From the NCBI GenBank assembly GCA_003223515.1, contig QHVI01000050.1, positions 47,890 through 111,889 on the forward strand: DNA of 64,000 nucleotides, read 5' to 3'. Origin of the DNA: Candidatus Angelobacter sp. Gp1-AA117 (GTDB taxonomy: Bacteria; Acidobacteriota; Terriglobia; Terriglobales; Acidobacteriaceae). The number at the start of each line of letters is the position of its first letter. Positions within the stretch are counted from its first letter, which is position 1. Positions 49,848-58,802 of the stretch are shown one piece after another. The translations under genes and the position numbers were made by a program. A model generated the notes under the pieces. The model was given only the letters and a program-made list of their open reading frames with translations. It did no database searches and was not told the origin of the DNA.

Positions 49848-50135
49848 CTACTCCACCGCCCGGTATAAATCCCTGCTTCGCTCTTCCATAATCGTGTCCA
49901 GCCCTGCATTCACGTATTGCTGGAAATAGGGTGCGTTGCGATGGGCTTCCAGGGCGGCGTGGTCGCGGTACTGCTCATAGAACATGAATTTGCGCGAGTC
50001 TTCGGTGGACTGGTGGCCGATGTACAACATGCATCCTGGCTCCTGGCGTGAATTCTCCTGAAGAATGTGAATGTACTCCCTGCACTTCTCCTCTGTGCCG
50101 GGTTTCACAACCATGTCCACTTTCAATACGATCAT
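49848..50135 (-). CDS. Antibiotic biosynthesis monooxygenase (ABM) family protein
   Basis: A 95-aa ferredoxin-like ABM protein: VLKVDMVVKPGTEEKCREY, QEPGCMLYIGHQS and FYEQYRDHAALEAHRNAPYF are the family's usual strands and helix. Members include quinol monooxygenases and YgiN-like proteins; substrate is not evident. ATG 50135 overlaps the purA stop (ATGA), so it is co-translated with purA. Confidence 0.82.
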   Translation of the reverse strand: MIVLKVDMVVKPGTEEKCREYIHILQENSRQEPGCMLYIGHQSTEDSRKFMFYEQYRDHAALEAHRNAPYFQQYVNAGLDTIMEERSRDLYRAVE

Positions 50136-51475
50136 TTTGCCCTCGCGGTCTTTCCGCCGTTGTTCAGGGAGCTGAGTTCCGCTTCGAATTCCGGCAGGAA
50201 GATGGTCTGCTCGCGGTCAGGCCCGGTGGAGACCATGCCGATGCGCGCGCCGCTTTCTTTCTCGATAAAGCGCAGATATTCCTGCGCCTTCTGCGGCAGC
50301 TTGTCGAACGTTGTGATGCCTGCCGTGGACTTCTTCCATCCCGGCATTTTTTCGTAAGTGCATTCCACCTGCTCGTAGCCAGTGGCCAGGGCCGGAAGCC
50401 CAGCGGTCTTCTTGCCGTTCACTTTGTAGCCGACTGCTACAGGAATTTCATCGAGTTCATCGAGGACGTCAAGCTTGGTGACCACCCACCAGTTCACTCC
50501 ATTGATCATCTGCGCATAACGCAGCAGCGGCAGGTCGATCCAGCCGCAGCGGCGCGGACGTCCTGTAACAGCGCCGTATTCATTGCCGCGGGCGCGCAAC
50601 TGGTCAGCCACGGCATCATGGCTCTCCGTGGGGAAAGGCCCGCCGCCCACGCGCGTGCAATACGCTTTTGTCACGCCAATCACGCTGGTAATGGCATTGG
50701 GCGCGACTCCGGTGCCAGTGACAGCGCCACCGGAGGTTGCGCTGGAAGAGGTCACAAACGGATACGTGCCGTGGTCAATATCGAGCATGGTGCCCTGCGC
50801 GCCCTCGAACATCACCGGCTCTCCGGCGGCAATGGCTTTATTGATCAGCAATGCGGTGTCAGCGACAAAAGGAGCAATCTCCTTGGCCGCCTGCGCATAT
50901 TCCTGGTACATGCTGTCGGAATCGAGCGGCTCGGAGTTGAACAGCGCATGCGCGATCATGTTCTTCTCGCGGCAGGCGTTCTCGATGGTGGTCTTCAACA
51001 GCCGGGAGTCGAGCAGGTCAGCCACGCGCAGGCCGCGCCGCCCCATCTTATCTTCATAAGCAGGACCAATGCCCCGCGAGGTAGTACCGATCTTCACCCG
51101 TCCCGGAGCATTCTCCGCTCCCATCTCGATCATGCGATGATAAGGCAGGATCACGTGCGCTCGGTTGGATACGAAGAGATTGCGGTCCACCTGCACCCCG
51201 GCCTCGCGCAGCATGTTCACTTCTTTGAGAAAGGCCAGCGGGTCAAGCACCACGCCGTTGCCGATCACGGCGCGGCAGCCCTTGCGCAGCACCCCGCAGG
51301 GCACCAGCTGGAGAACGAACTTCTTGCCCTTGATGATGACTGTATGCCCGGCATTGTGGCCGCCGGCATAGCGGGCCACCACTGAGAAGTTCTCAGACAG
51401 CACGTCAACAATCTTGCCTTTGCCTTCGTCGCCCCATTGGGCGCCGATCACTACCACCGTTTTACCGCGTTTCAC
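50132..51475 (-). CDS. purA: Adenylosuccinate synthetase
   Basis: A 447-aa enzyme making adenylosuccinate from IMP, aspartate and GTP. VVVIGAQWGDEGKGKIVDVL (GTP loop), RYAGGHNAGHTV, GIGPAYEDK, and the ARGNEYGAVTGRPRRCGWID region (IMP and Asp binding) are intact. Start codon is probably GTG 51475 with AAGGAG eleven bases ahead; GTG 51487 is the alternative. The ABM gene follows with an ATGA overlap. Confidence 0.95.
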   Translation of the reverse strand: MKRGKTVVVIGAQWGDEGKGKIVDVLSENFSVVARYAGGHNAGHTVIIKGKKFVLQLVPCGVLRKGCRAVIGNGVVLDPLAFLKEVNMLREAGVQVDRNLFVSNRAHVILPYHRMIEMGAENAPGRVKIGTTSRGIGPAYEDKMGRRGLRVADLLDSRLLKTTIENACREKNMIAHALFNSEPLDSDSMYQEYAQAAKEIAPFVADTALLINKAIAAGEPVMFEGAQGTMLDIDHGTYPFVTSSSATSGGAVTGTGVAPNAITSVIGVTKAYCTRVGGGPFPTESHDAVADQLRARGNEYGAVTGRPRRCGWIDLPLLRYAQMINGVNWWVVTKLDVLDELDEIPVAVGYKVNGKKTAGLPALATGYEQVECTYEKMPGWKKSTAGITTFDKLPQKAQEYLRFIEKESGARIGMVSTGPDREQTIFLPEFEAELSSLNNGGKTARAK

Positions 51476-51606
51476 TCCGTTACACACTCCTTGCCCGTAG
51501 TGGTTCCGCAGATTTGAATGTCTTGAGAATTGGAACGGGAAAGTCTGTTACCTGTAAATTTTAGCAAAGAAGCACTCCGCAGTCAGCAGTCAGCCCCTGA
51601 ACTGAT

Positions 51607-51650
51607 TGGGTAAATGGGTAAGTTGGTAAATGGGTAAATGTGCCTTGAAC
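51607..51650. repeat. GGTAAATG repeat (family D)
   Basis: TGGGTAAATGGGTAAG, TTGGTAAATGGG and TAAATGTGCC. With its flanks (51599-51650) this is almost the exact reverse complement of 58803-58853, 7 kb away, including the neighbouring TGCCTTGAAC. Confidence 0.85.
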
Positions 51651-51664
51651 TCGCTTTGTATTTT

Positions 51665-51706
51665 CTTCTTTGTTCCTTCGCGTCCTTTGCGTCCATTGCG
51701 GTAAAT
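51665..51706. repeat. CCTTCGCGTCCTTTGCG repeat (family C)
   Basis: CTTCGCGTCCTTTGCG followed by TCCATTGCGGTAAA. Together with the family D copy this accounts for much of the 51476-51826 gap; no gene is seen in it. Confidence 0.65.
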
Positions 51707-51826
51707 TCGGAAATAGCATCTGCCTGGACCAGACTTGAAGAATACAGGAATGATCAAGGGCTAATGCTGACTGCTGGGTGCTCCAGATTTGCCGCGCTGC
51801 CGCTGCTCAATTTAACCTGAAATGTC

Positions 51827-52834
51827 ATGCTGCCATTCAAGCTGGTTTATTCTGACGACTATTTCCTGCCTATCGGCGCGCATGTCTTTCCGGCGGAGAA
51901 ATACCGCATGATTCACAAGCGCCTGCTGGAATCGGGCATCGCCGAGGCCCCGGACTTTGTTGCTCCGCAGCCCGCCGGCGATGATGACATCCTGCTGGTG
52001 CATACGCCTGAATACGTGCGCAAGCTGAAGACCGGCACGCTCTCGCCGCTGGAAGAAATGCAGATGGAGATTCCTTACTCGCCGGAACTGGTCAAGGCCT
52101 TCTGGCTCTCCGCCGGAGGTTCCATTCTGGCCGCTGATCTGGCCCTGCGCGGGGGACTGTGCGTGAACATTGCCGGAGGTTTTCACCACGCTTTTCCCGA
52201 TCATGGAGAAGGCTTCTGCATGATCCATGATGTGGCGGTGGCCATCAGGCGGATGCACAAGGAAGGCAGGCTGCAGCGCGCAATGACCGTGGATTGCGAT
52301 GTCCATGACGGCAACGGAACTGCGGGAATCTTTCCGCCGAAGTCGCGTGCCGGACAGCCCCTGCCAAGTGCCGGCGGAGTCCAGCATCATTTACGCGGAG
52401 TGAGCGCCCAGCTTCGCGACAGCAGCGCCGGAGAGCTGGAGGTGTTCACCATCTCGCTGCATCAGGCCAATAATTACCCGGCCTACAAGCCGCCTTCTTC
52501 CATCGATGTGAACCTGCCTGATGGAACGAATGATGAGCAGTATCTGGGTTGGCTGGAGCAGGCATTGAGTTCGGCCTTGCGCCAGTTCGAGCCAGAGTTG
52601 CTCTGCTACATCGCCGGGGCCGACCCCTATAAAGAAGACCAGCTTGGCGGCCTGGCGCTCACCATTGAAGGGCTGAAGAAGCGCGATGAACTGGTGCTGG
52701 GCGTGGCCCGCTCACGCAATATTCCGGTGATGATTACGTATGCCGGTGGCTATGCTCGCCGGGTGGAAGATACGATCACCATCCACTGCAACACGGTCCT
52801 TGCGGCCAGGGAAGTAAATGGGCAGATGAAATGA
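51827..52834 (+). CDS. Histone deacetylase family (AcuC/HDAC-like) protein with insertion
   Basis: A 335-aa Zn-hydrolase of the arginase/deacetylase fold. GGFHHAFPDHGEGFCMIHD (His pair near 120-121), DCDVHDGNG (Zn ligands about 157-160), HQANNYPAYKP and GADPYKEDQLGGL (Zn Asp) are present. Bacterial members deacetylate small molecules or acetylated proteins; the substrate is unknown. Between IF and EVFTISLHQ, where relatives have about ten residues (IFxDDPxV), there is an extra stretch of about 34 residues (52334-52435). The start ATG 51827 fits the family N terminus (FKLVYSDDY). Confidence 0.85.
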   Translation: MLPFKLVYSDDYFLPIGAHVFPAEKYRMIHKRLLESGIAEAPDFVAPQPAGDDDILLVHTPEYVRKLKTGTLSPLEEMQMEIPYSPELVKAFWLSAGGSILAADLALRGGLCVNIAGGFHHAFPDHGEGFCMIHDVAVAIRRMHKEGRLQRAMTVDCDVHDGNGTAGIFPPKSRAGQPLPSAGGVQHHLRGVSAQLRDSSAGELEVFTISLHQANNYPAYKPPSSIDVNLPDGTNDEQYLGWLEQALSSALRQFEPELLCYIAGADPYKEDQLGGLALTIEGLKKRDELVLGVARSRNIPVMITYAGGYARRVEDTITIHCNTVLAAREVNGQMK

Positions 52835-52888
52835 GTAAATGGGTCGACGGAATGGGTAAATGGGTAAGTTGGTAAATGGGTAAATGAA
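52813..52888. repeat. GTAAATGGG repeat array (family D)
   Basis: Several irregular units of GTAAATGGG and GGTAAGTTGG run from the end of the HDAC gene into the gap; the array reaches into its last codons (GAAGTAAATGGGCAGATG). Confidence 0.7.
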
Positions 52889-52908
52889 GGCTGCGAGCAT
52901 TAGCTGAA

Positions 52909-52942
52909 TCGTGTGGCACAGCCGCCCCCGGCTGTGTCGTAA
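52909..52942. repeat. REP-like hairpin, family A copy
   Basis: GGCACAGCCG / CGGCTGTG stem in the 52835-53140 gap, first of two adjacent copies. Confidence 0.75.
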
Positions 52943-52964
52943 CCAAAGTGAAATTTCCTGGATC

Positions 52965-52997
52965 GCAGCCGCCCTCGGCTGCGCGGAAGAATCTTCG
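52965..52997. repeat. REP-like hairpin, family A copy
   Basis: GCAGCCGCCCTCGGCTGC followed by GCGGAAGAATCTTCG; same orientation as the 2380 copy and nearly identical to it. Confidence 0.8.
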
Positions 52998-53035
52998 CAA
53001 GCAGAGAAGAAGCTGAACAGCAATAGCACAGCCTT

Positions 53036-53073
53036 TCATTTACCCATTTACCAACTTACCCATTTACCCAATT
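53036..53073. repeat. CATTTACCAACTTACC repeat (family D)
   Basis: CATTTACCCATTTACC and AACTTACCCATTTACCC; reversed relative to the array at 52813, so the two family D copies enclose the two REP-like hairpins. Confidence 0.8.
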
Positions 53074-53140
53074 CTCCGGGTGTGGAACGCCCTGATACAA
53101 TCGAATGAGCCTGCTCCTGCGGGAATTCTGTGTCTATCTT

Positions 53141-54496
53141 ATGTTTGAGAATCTTCAAGAAAAATTACAGAGAGCATTTAAGAACCTGCGCGGCCAGGGC
53201 ACGCTGACCCCGGAAAACATCCAGGAAGCGATGAAAGAAATTCGCATGGCGCTGCTGGAGGCCGACGTCAACTTCAAAGTGGTCAAGGAACTCATCGACC
53301 ACATCCAGGAGAAGGCCGTTGGTCAGGAAGTGATGACCGCCCTCTCCCCGGCCCAGCAGGTAGTCAAGATCGTCCATGACGAACTGGTCGAGATCCTGGG
53401 ACGCGATACTGCCAAGCTGAGGTTTGGCACGCCGCCCACGGTGGTGCTGATGGCCGGGCTCCAGGGTTCCGGCAAGACCACCACCACCGGCAAGCTGGCG
53501 GCATGGCTGAAGAAGGGCGGACATCGTCCCATGCTGGTTTCGGTGGACGTTTACCGTCCTGCGGCGCGCCAGCAGTTGAAGGTGGTGGCGGACGCCATCA
53601 AGGCCAACATCTACGAAGGCAAGGTGGAGCAGGCGGACACGCCTACGGTTGAGCGTCTGGCCAAAGAGGCGCGCAAAGAAGCAATGAATACCGGCTGCGA
53701 CGTGCTGATCGTCGATACCGCAGGACGACTGCATATCGATGATGACCTCATGTCAGAGATGCAGTCGCTGAAGAAGCTGCTGAACCCGCAGGAAATCCTG
53801 TTCGTGGCTGACGCCATGACCGGACAGGACGCGGTGCGCTCCGCAGACGACTTCCACAAGAAGCTCTCCATCACCGGCGTGGTGCTTACCAAGATGGATG
53901 GCGATGCACGTGGCGGCGCTGCGCTCTCCATTCGCAACGTGACCGGGCAGCCAATCAAGTTTATTGGCATCGGTGAAAAGTACGACGCGCTGGAGCCATT
54001 CCATCCCGACCGCATCGTGGGCCGCATTCTGGGCATGGGCGACGTGATGACGCTCATCGAGCACGCGCAGGAAAAGATCGACTCCAAAAAGGCCGAAGAG
54101 TTTGCCAAGAAGGCGCTGGCGGGTGACGGCTTCTCCCTCGAAGATTTCCGCGACCAGCTTCGCCAGGTGAAGAAGCTGGGTTCGCTTCAGAGCATCATCA
54201 AGATGCTGCCCAGCATTGGCCCGTTCTCCGGCATGCAGAAGGCCGCCGACAAGGTGGACGACTCGCAACTGGCCCGCGTGGAAGCCATCATCAATTCCAT
54301 GACCCAGAAAGAACGGCTGCATCACGAGATCATCAACGGCAGCCGCCGCAAGCGCATTGCCCGTGGCTCCGGCACGACCGTGCAGGAGGTAAACCAGCTT
54401 CTGCGCCAGTACGCCCAGATGAGAAAAATGTTCAAAGACATGGGCAAGGCGAGTTTCGGCAGGAAGCTGGCAGGAATGAAGTTTCCGGGAATATAA
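53141..54496 (+). CDS. ffh: Signal recognition particle protein Ffh
   Basis: A 451-aa protein: N domain MFENLQEKLQRAFKNLRGQG, GTPase G1 GLQGSGKTTTTGKLA, DTAGRLHIDDDLM, TKMDGDARGGAALS, and the Met-rich M domain (GFSLEDFRDQL, FSGMQKA, MTQKERLHHEIINGSRRKRIA) with the RNA-binding signature. With 4.5S RNA it brings nascent membrane proteins to FtsY. The frame opens at 53105, but ATG 53141 gives the standard N terminus. Confidence 0.95.
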   Translation: MFENLQEKLQRAFKNLRGQGTLTPENIQEAMKEIRMALLEADVNFKVVKELIDHIQEKAVGQEVMTALSPAQQVVKIVHDELVEILGRDTAKLRFGTPPTVVLMAGLQGSGKTTTTGKLAAWLKKGGHRPMLVSVDVYRPAARQQLKVVADAIKANIYEGKVEQADTPTVERLAKEARKEAMNTGCDVLIVDTAGRLHIDDDLMSEMQSLKKLLNPQEILFVADAMTGQDAVRSADDFHKKLSITGVVLTKMDGDARGGAALSIRNVTGQPIKFIGIGEKYDALEPFHPDRIVGRILGMGDVMTLIEHAQEKIDSKKAEEFAKKALAGDGFSLEDFRDQLRQVKKLGSLQSIIKMLPSIGPFSGMQKAADKVDDSQLARVEAIINSMTQKERLHHEIINGSRRKRIARGSGTTVQEVNQLLRQYAQMRKMFKDMGKASFGRKLAGMKFPGI

Positions 54497-54512
54497 ACCT
54501 TACCGCAGAGAG

Positions 54513-54552
54513 AAATGGGTAAATGAATAAATTGGTAAGTGGGTAAATGAAG
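54513..54552. repeat. GGGTAAATG repeat (family D)
   Basis: AATGGGTAAATGAATAAATTGG and TAAGTGGGTAAATG just after ffh. Confidence 0.7.
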
Positions 54553-54597
54553 CCGGTCTAGCAAATGGTGTAAGCACACATTCAACAGAAGGAAACA

Positions 54598-54664
54598 ACC
54601 GCAAGGGCTAAAGCCCGATTGATTTTGAACGGTTTGCGGCACGAATAAATTCGTGCCCTGACAC
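54598..54664. repeat. Double-hairpin element (family B), reversed copy
   Basis: GGGCTAAAGCCC is followed by GGCACGAATAAATTCGTGCC; orientation is opposite to the copies at 41041, 48303 and 48949. Confidence 0.75.
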
Positions 54665-54689
54665 CTTCAGGTATTGAGGCCCAGATCTT

Positions 54690-54727
54690 CATTTACCCAT
54701 TTGCCAAATTACTCATTTACCCATTTC
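54690..54727. repeat. CATTTACCCATTT repeat (family D)
   Basis: CATTTACCCATTTGCC and AAATTACTCATTTACCC, reversed relative to the copy at 54513; the pair brackets the family B element at 54598. Confidence 0.7.
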
Positions 54728-54729
54728 TC

Positions 54730-55371
54730 TCAGTGCACCTGAAACGTATACGTATATTTCCGGTTGTCTGCCAGCGTGATTGCCAGCGTTATGAATGACT
54801 CCTTGGGTGCGGTTTTTGCTACCTGTACGCGGTAGGCGTTGCCGTTCTTTGCTGCCGTTGCCTGTCCGCTCTGCACCGTCACTGAAGAGTTCTGGGCATT
54901 GAATCGTGGATCGAGAAAGTGTACGGGCAGAGTGCCTCCCACGCGCGTTCCGGACATGGAGGCAACAAAAAAGTTCTTGTAATCACAGCGCAGGCTGGAG
55001 TGGTATGCGAGAGGCGGCGCTGGTATCGGGCCTTTCTTCAGCGCCTGCTGGAACAGCGTGACGTCTTTCGCGTCGACCGCGCCATCGCTGTTCAGGTCGC
55101 CTGCTGCCAGGCAGGAAATCCCGGCAGAAGCATTTCCTTGTGCGTAAGCCTGCGCCAGTTGCAGGTCTTTTTCATCTACAACGCCGTCTTCATTGAGGTC
55201 GCCAAGTACAAAGAGCGGAGCCACGCCGTGTTCCAGGTTCTTGAGCGCCTCCATTTTGCGATCAAAGTCGGGAGGCACAAACTTGCCGCGCTGCTGGCCG
55301 CTCATTGCCAGCGGCAGCAATGCAAGCAGAAAAATTGCCGCTCTACTGCTCATCCGATGATTTCTCACCAT
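54730..55371 (-). CDS. Exported dockerin-like EF-hand protein
   Basis: A 213-aa exported protein (signal peptide MSSRAAIFLLALLPLAMSGQ). Two type I dockerin repeats with Ca-binding loops are seen: GDLNEDGVVDEKDLQLAQAY and GDLNSDGAVDAKDVTLFQQA. The C-terminal half is a beta domain (SVTVQSGQATAAKNGNAYRV). GAGGAGG precedes ATG 55371, which overlaps the preceding gene's end by 29 bases, so it is translationally coupled to it. A dockerin normally docks to a cohesin; no cohesin is recognised here, but the 790-aa neighbour may be its partner. Confidence 0.75.
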   Translation of the reverse strand: MVRNHRMSSRAAIFLLALLPLAMSGQQRGKFVPPDFDRKMEALKNLEHGVAPLFVLGDLNEDGVVDEKDLQLAQAYAQGNASAGISCLAAGDLNSDGAVDAKDVTLFQQALKKGPIPAPPLAYHSSLRCDYKNFFVASMSGTRVGGTLPVHFLDPRFNAQNSSVTVQSGQATAAKNGNAYRVQVAKTAPKESFITLAITLADNRKYTYTFQVH

Positions 55372-57715
55372 AGCCTCCTCGCGCGTGTACTGGCGGATGG
55401 TCTTTGGCATATCCGTGGTCGGTATACCGGGCGGTAGTTGATTTCACCGTGCTGGAATTCAGGGCCTGGATCAGCGTGGAGTAGTCTTTGTTCTGGCCAG
55501 CGGCGCGGCGCTTGATCTCGGCATCCAGCGCCTCTTTCACGTACCCGCTCTGCCACCACACGCTGCCATTGGTGCAGGTGTCGGTGCTCTTGGCAGAGGA
55601 CATTGATCCGTCGGCTTCCCAGCCGGCATGGTTGCCGCAGGCAATAGTTGAGGCCGCTTTGCAGGTGGCGGTGGTCAGGTTTTCCAGTTCGTCTACTACT
55701 TTGGGAGTGAGTCCACCGTAGCAGGTGAGGTCGGCAGTGAACCACGAGCAGACATTCTTGTTCGCGGCCTTGTAGTTGCCCTGGTGAAAATCATCGCGCC
55801 GCAGATAGCTTCCGCGCCAGTCATTAGGCTCAACGTCACCGCAGGGCAGGCCGGGCGCGGCTTCGCCACCGTGGCCATTAGTGATCTCAATAGCAATCTC
55901 CACGCCTTTGGCGACTTTCTCGCGGTGCTTCTTTTCCGCATCATTGACCGAATCCCATTGCGCCTGATTATGGTCCTGCGCGGCTTTGATCTCCGCGGCG
56001 GTAGGCGTCGAGAACAACGACTCTTTTGGCACGTCTTTGAACTTTGGGGCTATGTAGTCCGTGTCGCATCCGGCATCGCTGAGTTTTTTTGAGACGGTGG
56101 ACATGTCGAACTCGAAACTGTAATCCGCGCTGAAGTCGATCACCAGGGCCACACAGCCCTTGCCGCGCTGTGGACAATCATTCTTCTCCTCCTTCTTCTT
56201 GTTCGTCGTGCTGTTATCCGGAGTTTGCGGAGTACTGGTTGGCGTCTTCGGTATCTCCGGGGTTGTGGGCGTATGAGGCGTCTCCTGCGGCTTCTCAGTT
56301 GTTCCCGGCGTATTGGGCTTTGACGTAGTGCCCGGATGTTCAGGTGTGTTTCCAGGCTTCGCCGGGACCTGTGGTTCATCATTCTTCGCCTGAAGTACCG
56401 GGTTGTTAAGCTGGTTGCTCGCGTCCTTCCTTAACTCTGAGATCGTGGATGAGCCTTGCCCATTGGCAGCATTGATTGAAGCTTTTTCAAGGTCGTAGGC
56501 AAGCTGGTCCAGTTTGTCAGCATTCGAATTGTCCTGAGCGATCTCGTCTTCAATCTTCTTGCGCACCCTGGAATCGGTGTTCCCGCTGTTTTGCTGCCGG
56601 AGGGTGTCTGAGTGCGTACGCAACTGCTGAGCTTTGTCGCGCAGGGCAGTCGCTGTCTGGCTGTCTGACGATGTTGCAGTCCCATCGGTGCTTGCACCTG
56701 TACCCGGTTGTTTTCTGAGAAATGGAATCAAGGTGCCATTCACCACGAATCCGCCTGCTTTGGTGGCCGTCAGTGTGCCGTCGTATCCGTATTTGCCGCT
56801 TTGAGGATAAGTAAAAGTGAGCGCGATCTTCTGTCCGCCTGACATCACTACATTGGAAGAAAGATTTTCAATGATCAACACCAGGTAACCGCGATCCAGC
56901 CCTGTAGGTGGATGAAAATTCGGCAGCAGCTTGTGCAACGTATCCACGTCACCGCCCTGCGCCTCGCCGCCCCACCAGCTTTCCGGCGGAAGGCTCTCAG
57001 CGCCTTTCACCAGCACATGAAAAGCCGTGGACTCGCCTTTCAGCAGGTTGAGCTTGTCGGCGCTCATCTGCAGGCTCAGCACGGCGACCGTGAAGTGGGT
57101 CTTGCGGTCTTTATCTTTGACCAGCACATCGGCTGATCCGGCAGGTGTGTTTTCCGGCGCCAGATAGAAGAGGCTGCTCTGCGATTCGGCGATGATGGGA
57201 GCCGCCAAGTTATTCAGCAGCACTGAAGCATTGCTGGCGTCACCCTGAAAAGGCCCGCGAATCGTCTGCATCAATCCGCCCATGGCAATAGGCGATGTCG
57301 TGAATCCCTGTGGAGGTGCAGTGATGGCCGCCGATGGAAATGGAATGTTGAGAGTGACAGGTTGCGCTTTTGAAGCTCCAGCGGACTTTATCATCAGCTT
57401 GAGATTTTGCTCTACCTTGAAAGAAAACGCACCGCTGGCCGGAAATGACTGGCCGGGATTGATTTCGACAAGATAATCACTCAAATTCGGTGCAGCGTTG
57501 GCTGACGAATTGGGAAGCTGAAAAGGGATGACCCGTATCCCGGCCACATTCTGCCAGTCATTGGGGTTCAATACGATGCTTCCCGACGCCTGCTCGCCTA
57601 TTCCGACGTTCTGCGGCAGCAGTACTCCAGCCGATTGCGCCAGGGAGATAGTGGACAAGCAAACTAGAACGAAGCAGAGTGCTAAACCCTTTCTATAGTT
57701 CCGATGGCAGGTCAT
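55343..57715 (-). CDS. Large secreted protein, linker-joined beta domains and a Cys-rich C-terminal domain
   Basis: A 790-aa exported protein (signal peptide GLALCFVLVCLSTISLAQ). GGAGG lies six bases before ATG 57715. The first 330 residues are beta-rich and start with a segment like a cohesin-type beta strand (QNVGIGEQASGSIVLNPNDW). Then come a helical part (QTATALRDKAQQLRTHSDTL), a Pro/Thr linker (TPEHPGTTSKPNTPGTTEKP) and a C-terminal domain with many cysteines (GCVALVIDFSADYSFEFD, EITNGHGGEA at about 612, LTCYGG at about 663). His-Gly and Cys-Tyr-Gly-Gly are caspase-like but not proof. Function unknown; a dockerin gene follows in the same operon. Confidence 0.65.
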   Translation of the reverse strand: MTCHRNYRKGLALCFVLVCLSTISLAQSAGVLLPQNVGIGEQASGSIVLNPNDWQNVAGIRVIPFQLPNSSANAAPNLSDYLVEINPGQSFPASGAFSFKVEQNLKLMIKSAGASKAQPVTLNIPFPSAAITAPPQGFTTSPIAMGGLMQTIRGPFQGDASNASVLLNNLAAPIIAESQSSLFYLAPENTPAGSADVLVKDKDRKTHFTVAVLSLQMSADKLNLLKGESTAFHVLVKGAESLPPESWWGGEAQGGDVDTLHKLLPNFHPPTGLDRGYLVLIIENLSSNVVMSGGQKIALTFTYPQSGKYGYDGTLTATKAGGFVVNGTLIPFLRKQPGTGASTDGTATSSDSQTATALRDKAQQLRTHSDTLRQQNSGNTDSRVRKKIEDEIAQDNSNADKLDQLAYDLEKASINAANGQGSSTISELRKDASNQLNNPVLQAKNDEPQVPAKPGNTPEHPGTTSKPNTPGTTEKPQETPHTPTTPEIPKTPTSTPQTPDNSTTNKKKEEKNDCPQRGKGCVALVIDFSADYSFEFDMSTVSKKLSDAGCDTDYIAPKFKDVPKESLFSTPTAAEIKAAQDHNQAQWDSVNDAEKKHREKVAKGVEIAIEITNGHGGEAAPGLPCGDVEPNDWRGSYLRRDDFHQGNYKAANKNVCSWFTADLTCYGGLTPKVVDELENLTTATCKAASTIACGNHAGWEADGSMSSAKSTDTCTNGSVWWQSGYVKEALDAEIKRRAAGQNKDYSTLIQALNSSTVKSTTARYTDHGYAKDHPPVHARGGYGEKSSDEQ

Positions 57716-57798
57716 CCAAGGCCTCCGGTGAATTTGAATTGAAGCTGGGGTGCCTAATCCTATCACCGGCGCGATTTCAGGCAAACGGAAATGAGACA

Positions 57799-58728
57799 AT
57801 GCGCAAGATCATGCAATACCTCACAGAAGAACAGGTCCGGCAACGGCTCAAGCCTGATCAACTCATGCAAGCGCTTCGGAGTGCCTTTGCTCGGGATTTC
57901 AAAGAAACATTGCGCATGCCGGTACGTACACACATGGAGCTTTCCGGCAGTCTCCTGCTGCTCATGCCCTGCTGTGACAGCGCCTTGAATGCCGCCGGAG
58001 TCAAGATGGTGACGGTGAGCAAAGAGGCAGGCGTAAATGCCATATACACGTTGCTCGATCCGCAAACAGGTGAGGCTCTGGCCGTCATGCAGGCCAACTA
58101 TCTGACTGATGTCCGGACAGCAGCCATCTCTGCTCTGGCCACCGATCTGCTGGCCAGACCCGATGTGCAGACGCTCGGTATCTTCGGCACTGGAAGGCAG
58201 GCCATCGCGCATGTGAAAGTGCTGCCGCACGTTCGTGGATTTCGCCGCATCCTGGTGTGCGGTTCAGCGCGTGGCGATGTGCAAAGCTTCTGTGATCGAA
58301 TCAAAGCAGAACAGGGAATGGAAGCCATACCTGCCGATGCTGAGACTTGTGCGCGCCACTCCGACGTGATCTGCACCTGCACCACTTCATCCACGCCGCT
58401 GTTTGATGGCCGCTGTTTGCGAGCGGGCGCGCACCTGAACCTGGTCGGGACGTTTCAACCACACACCCGGGAAGTCGATGAGGAAACGGTGAAGCGTGCC
58501 CGCATCGTGGTGGATACCTATGAAGGCGCTCTGGCCGAAGCCGGTGACCTGCTGATTCCCATGCAGGCGGGCATCATTGATCGCAGCCACATCCTCGCCG
58601 ATCTGCATGAAATCGCCAGCGGCAAAAAGATGGTGCGAACAGGCGCAGACGACATCACGCTATTCAAAAGCGTTGGCTGCGCGTTAGAAGATCTCGTAGC
58701 GGCCAAGCTAGCACTCAGCCCCGTGTAA
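57799..58728 (+). CDS. Ornithine cyclodeaminase / mu-crystallin family protein
   Basis: A 309-aa NAD(P)-dependent enzyme: MLMPCC-type region (SGSLLLLMPCCDSALNAAGVK), DVRTAAISALATDLLARPD, LGIFGTGRQAIAHV (dinucleotide loop), VICTCTTSSTPLFDG and DLHEIASGKK are family marks. Members convert ornithine to proline or reduce cyclic imines/make amino acid derivatives; which applies cannot be told. ATG 57799 (or 57811) is chosen; the frame extends to 57679 into the neighbouring divergent gene. Divergent from the 790-aa protein. Confidence 0.85.
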   Translation: MRKIMQYLTEEQVRQRLKPDQLMQALRSAFARDFKETLRMPVRTHMELSGSLLLLMPCCDSALNAAGVKMVTVSKEAGVNAIYTLLDPQTGEALAVMQANYLTDVRTAAISALATDLLARPDVQTLGIFGTGRQAIAHVKVLPHVRGFRRILVCGSARGDVQSFCDRIKAEQGMEAIPADAETCARHSDVICTCTTSSTPLFDGRCLRAGAHLNLVGTFQPHTREVDEETVKRARIVVDTYEGALAEAGDLLIPMQAGIIDRSHILADLHEIASGKKMVRTGADDITLFKSVGCALEDLVAAKLALSPV

Positions 58729-58751
58729 TTCGAGCAGATGCATTTTGTGAT

Positions 58752-58786
58752 TTACCGCAAAGGGCGCAGAGGACGCAAAGGAAAAA
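58752..58786. repeat. CGCAAAGGGCGCAGAGGACG repeat (family C)
   Basis: TTACCGCAAAGGGCGCAG and AGGACGCAAAGGAAAA after the cyclodeaminase gene. Confidence 0.65.
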
Positions 58787-58802
58787 AGCGCAAATAAGAG
58801 CT

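Noticed and set aside
50048..51385. 445-codon frame antisense to purA
   Set aside because: purA is certain from its motifs; this frame is its shadow.
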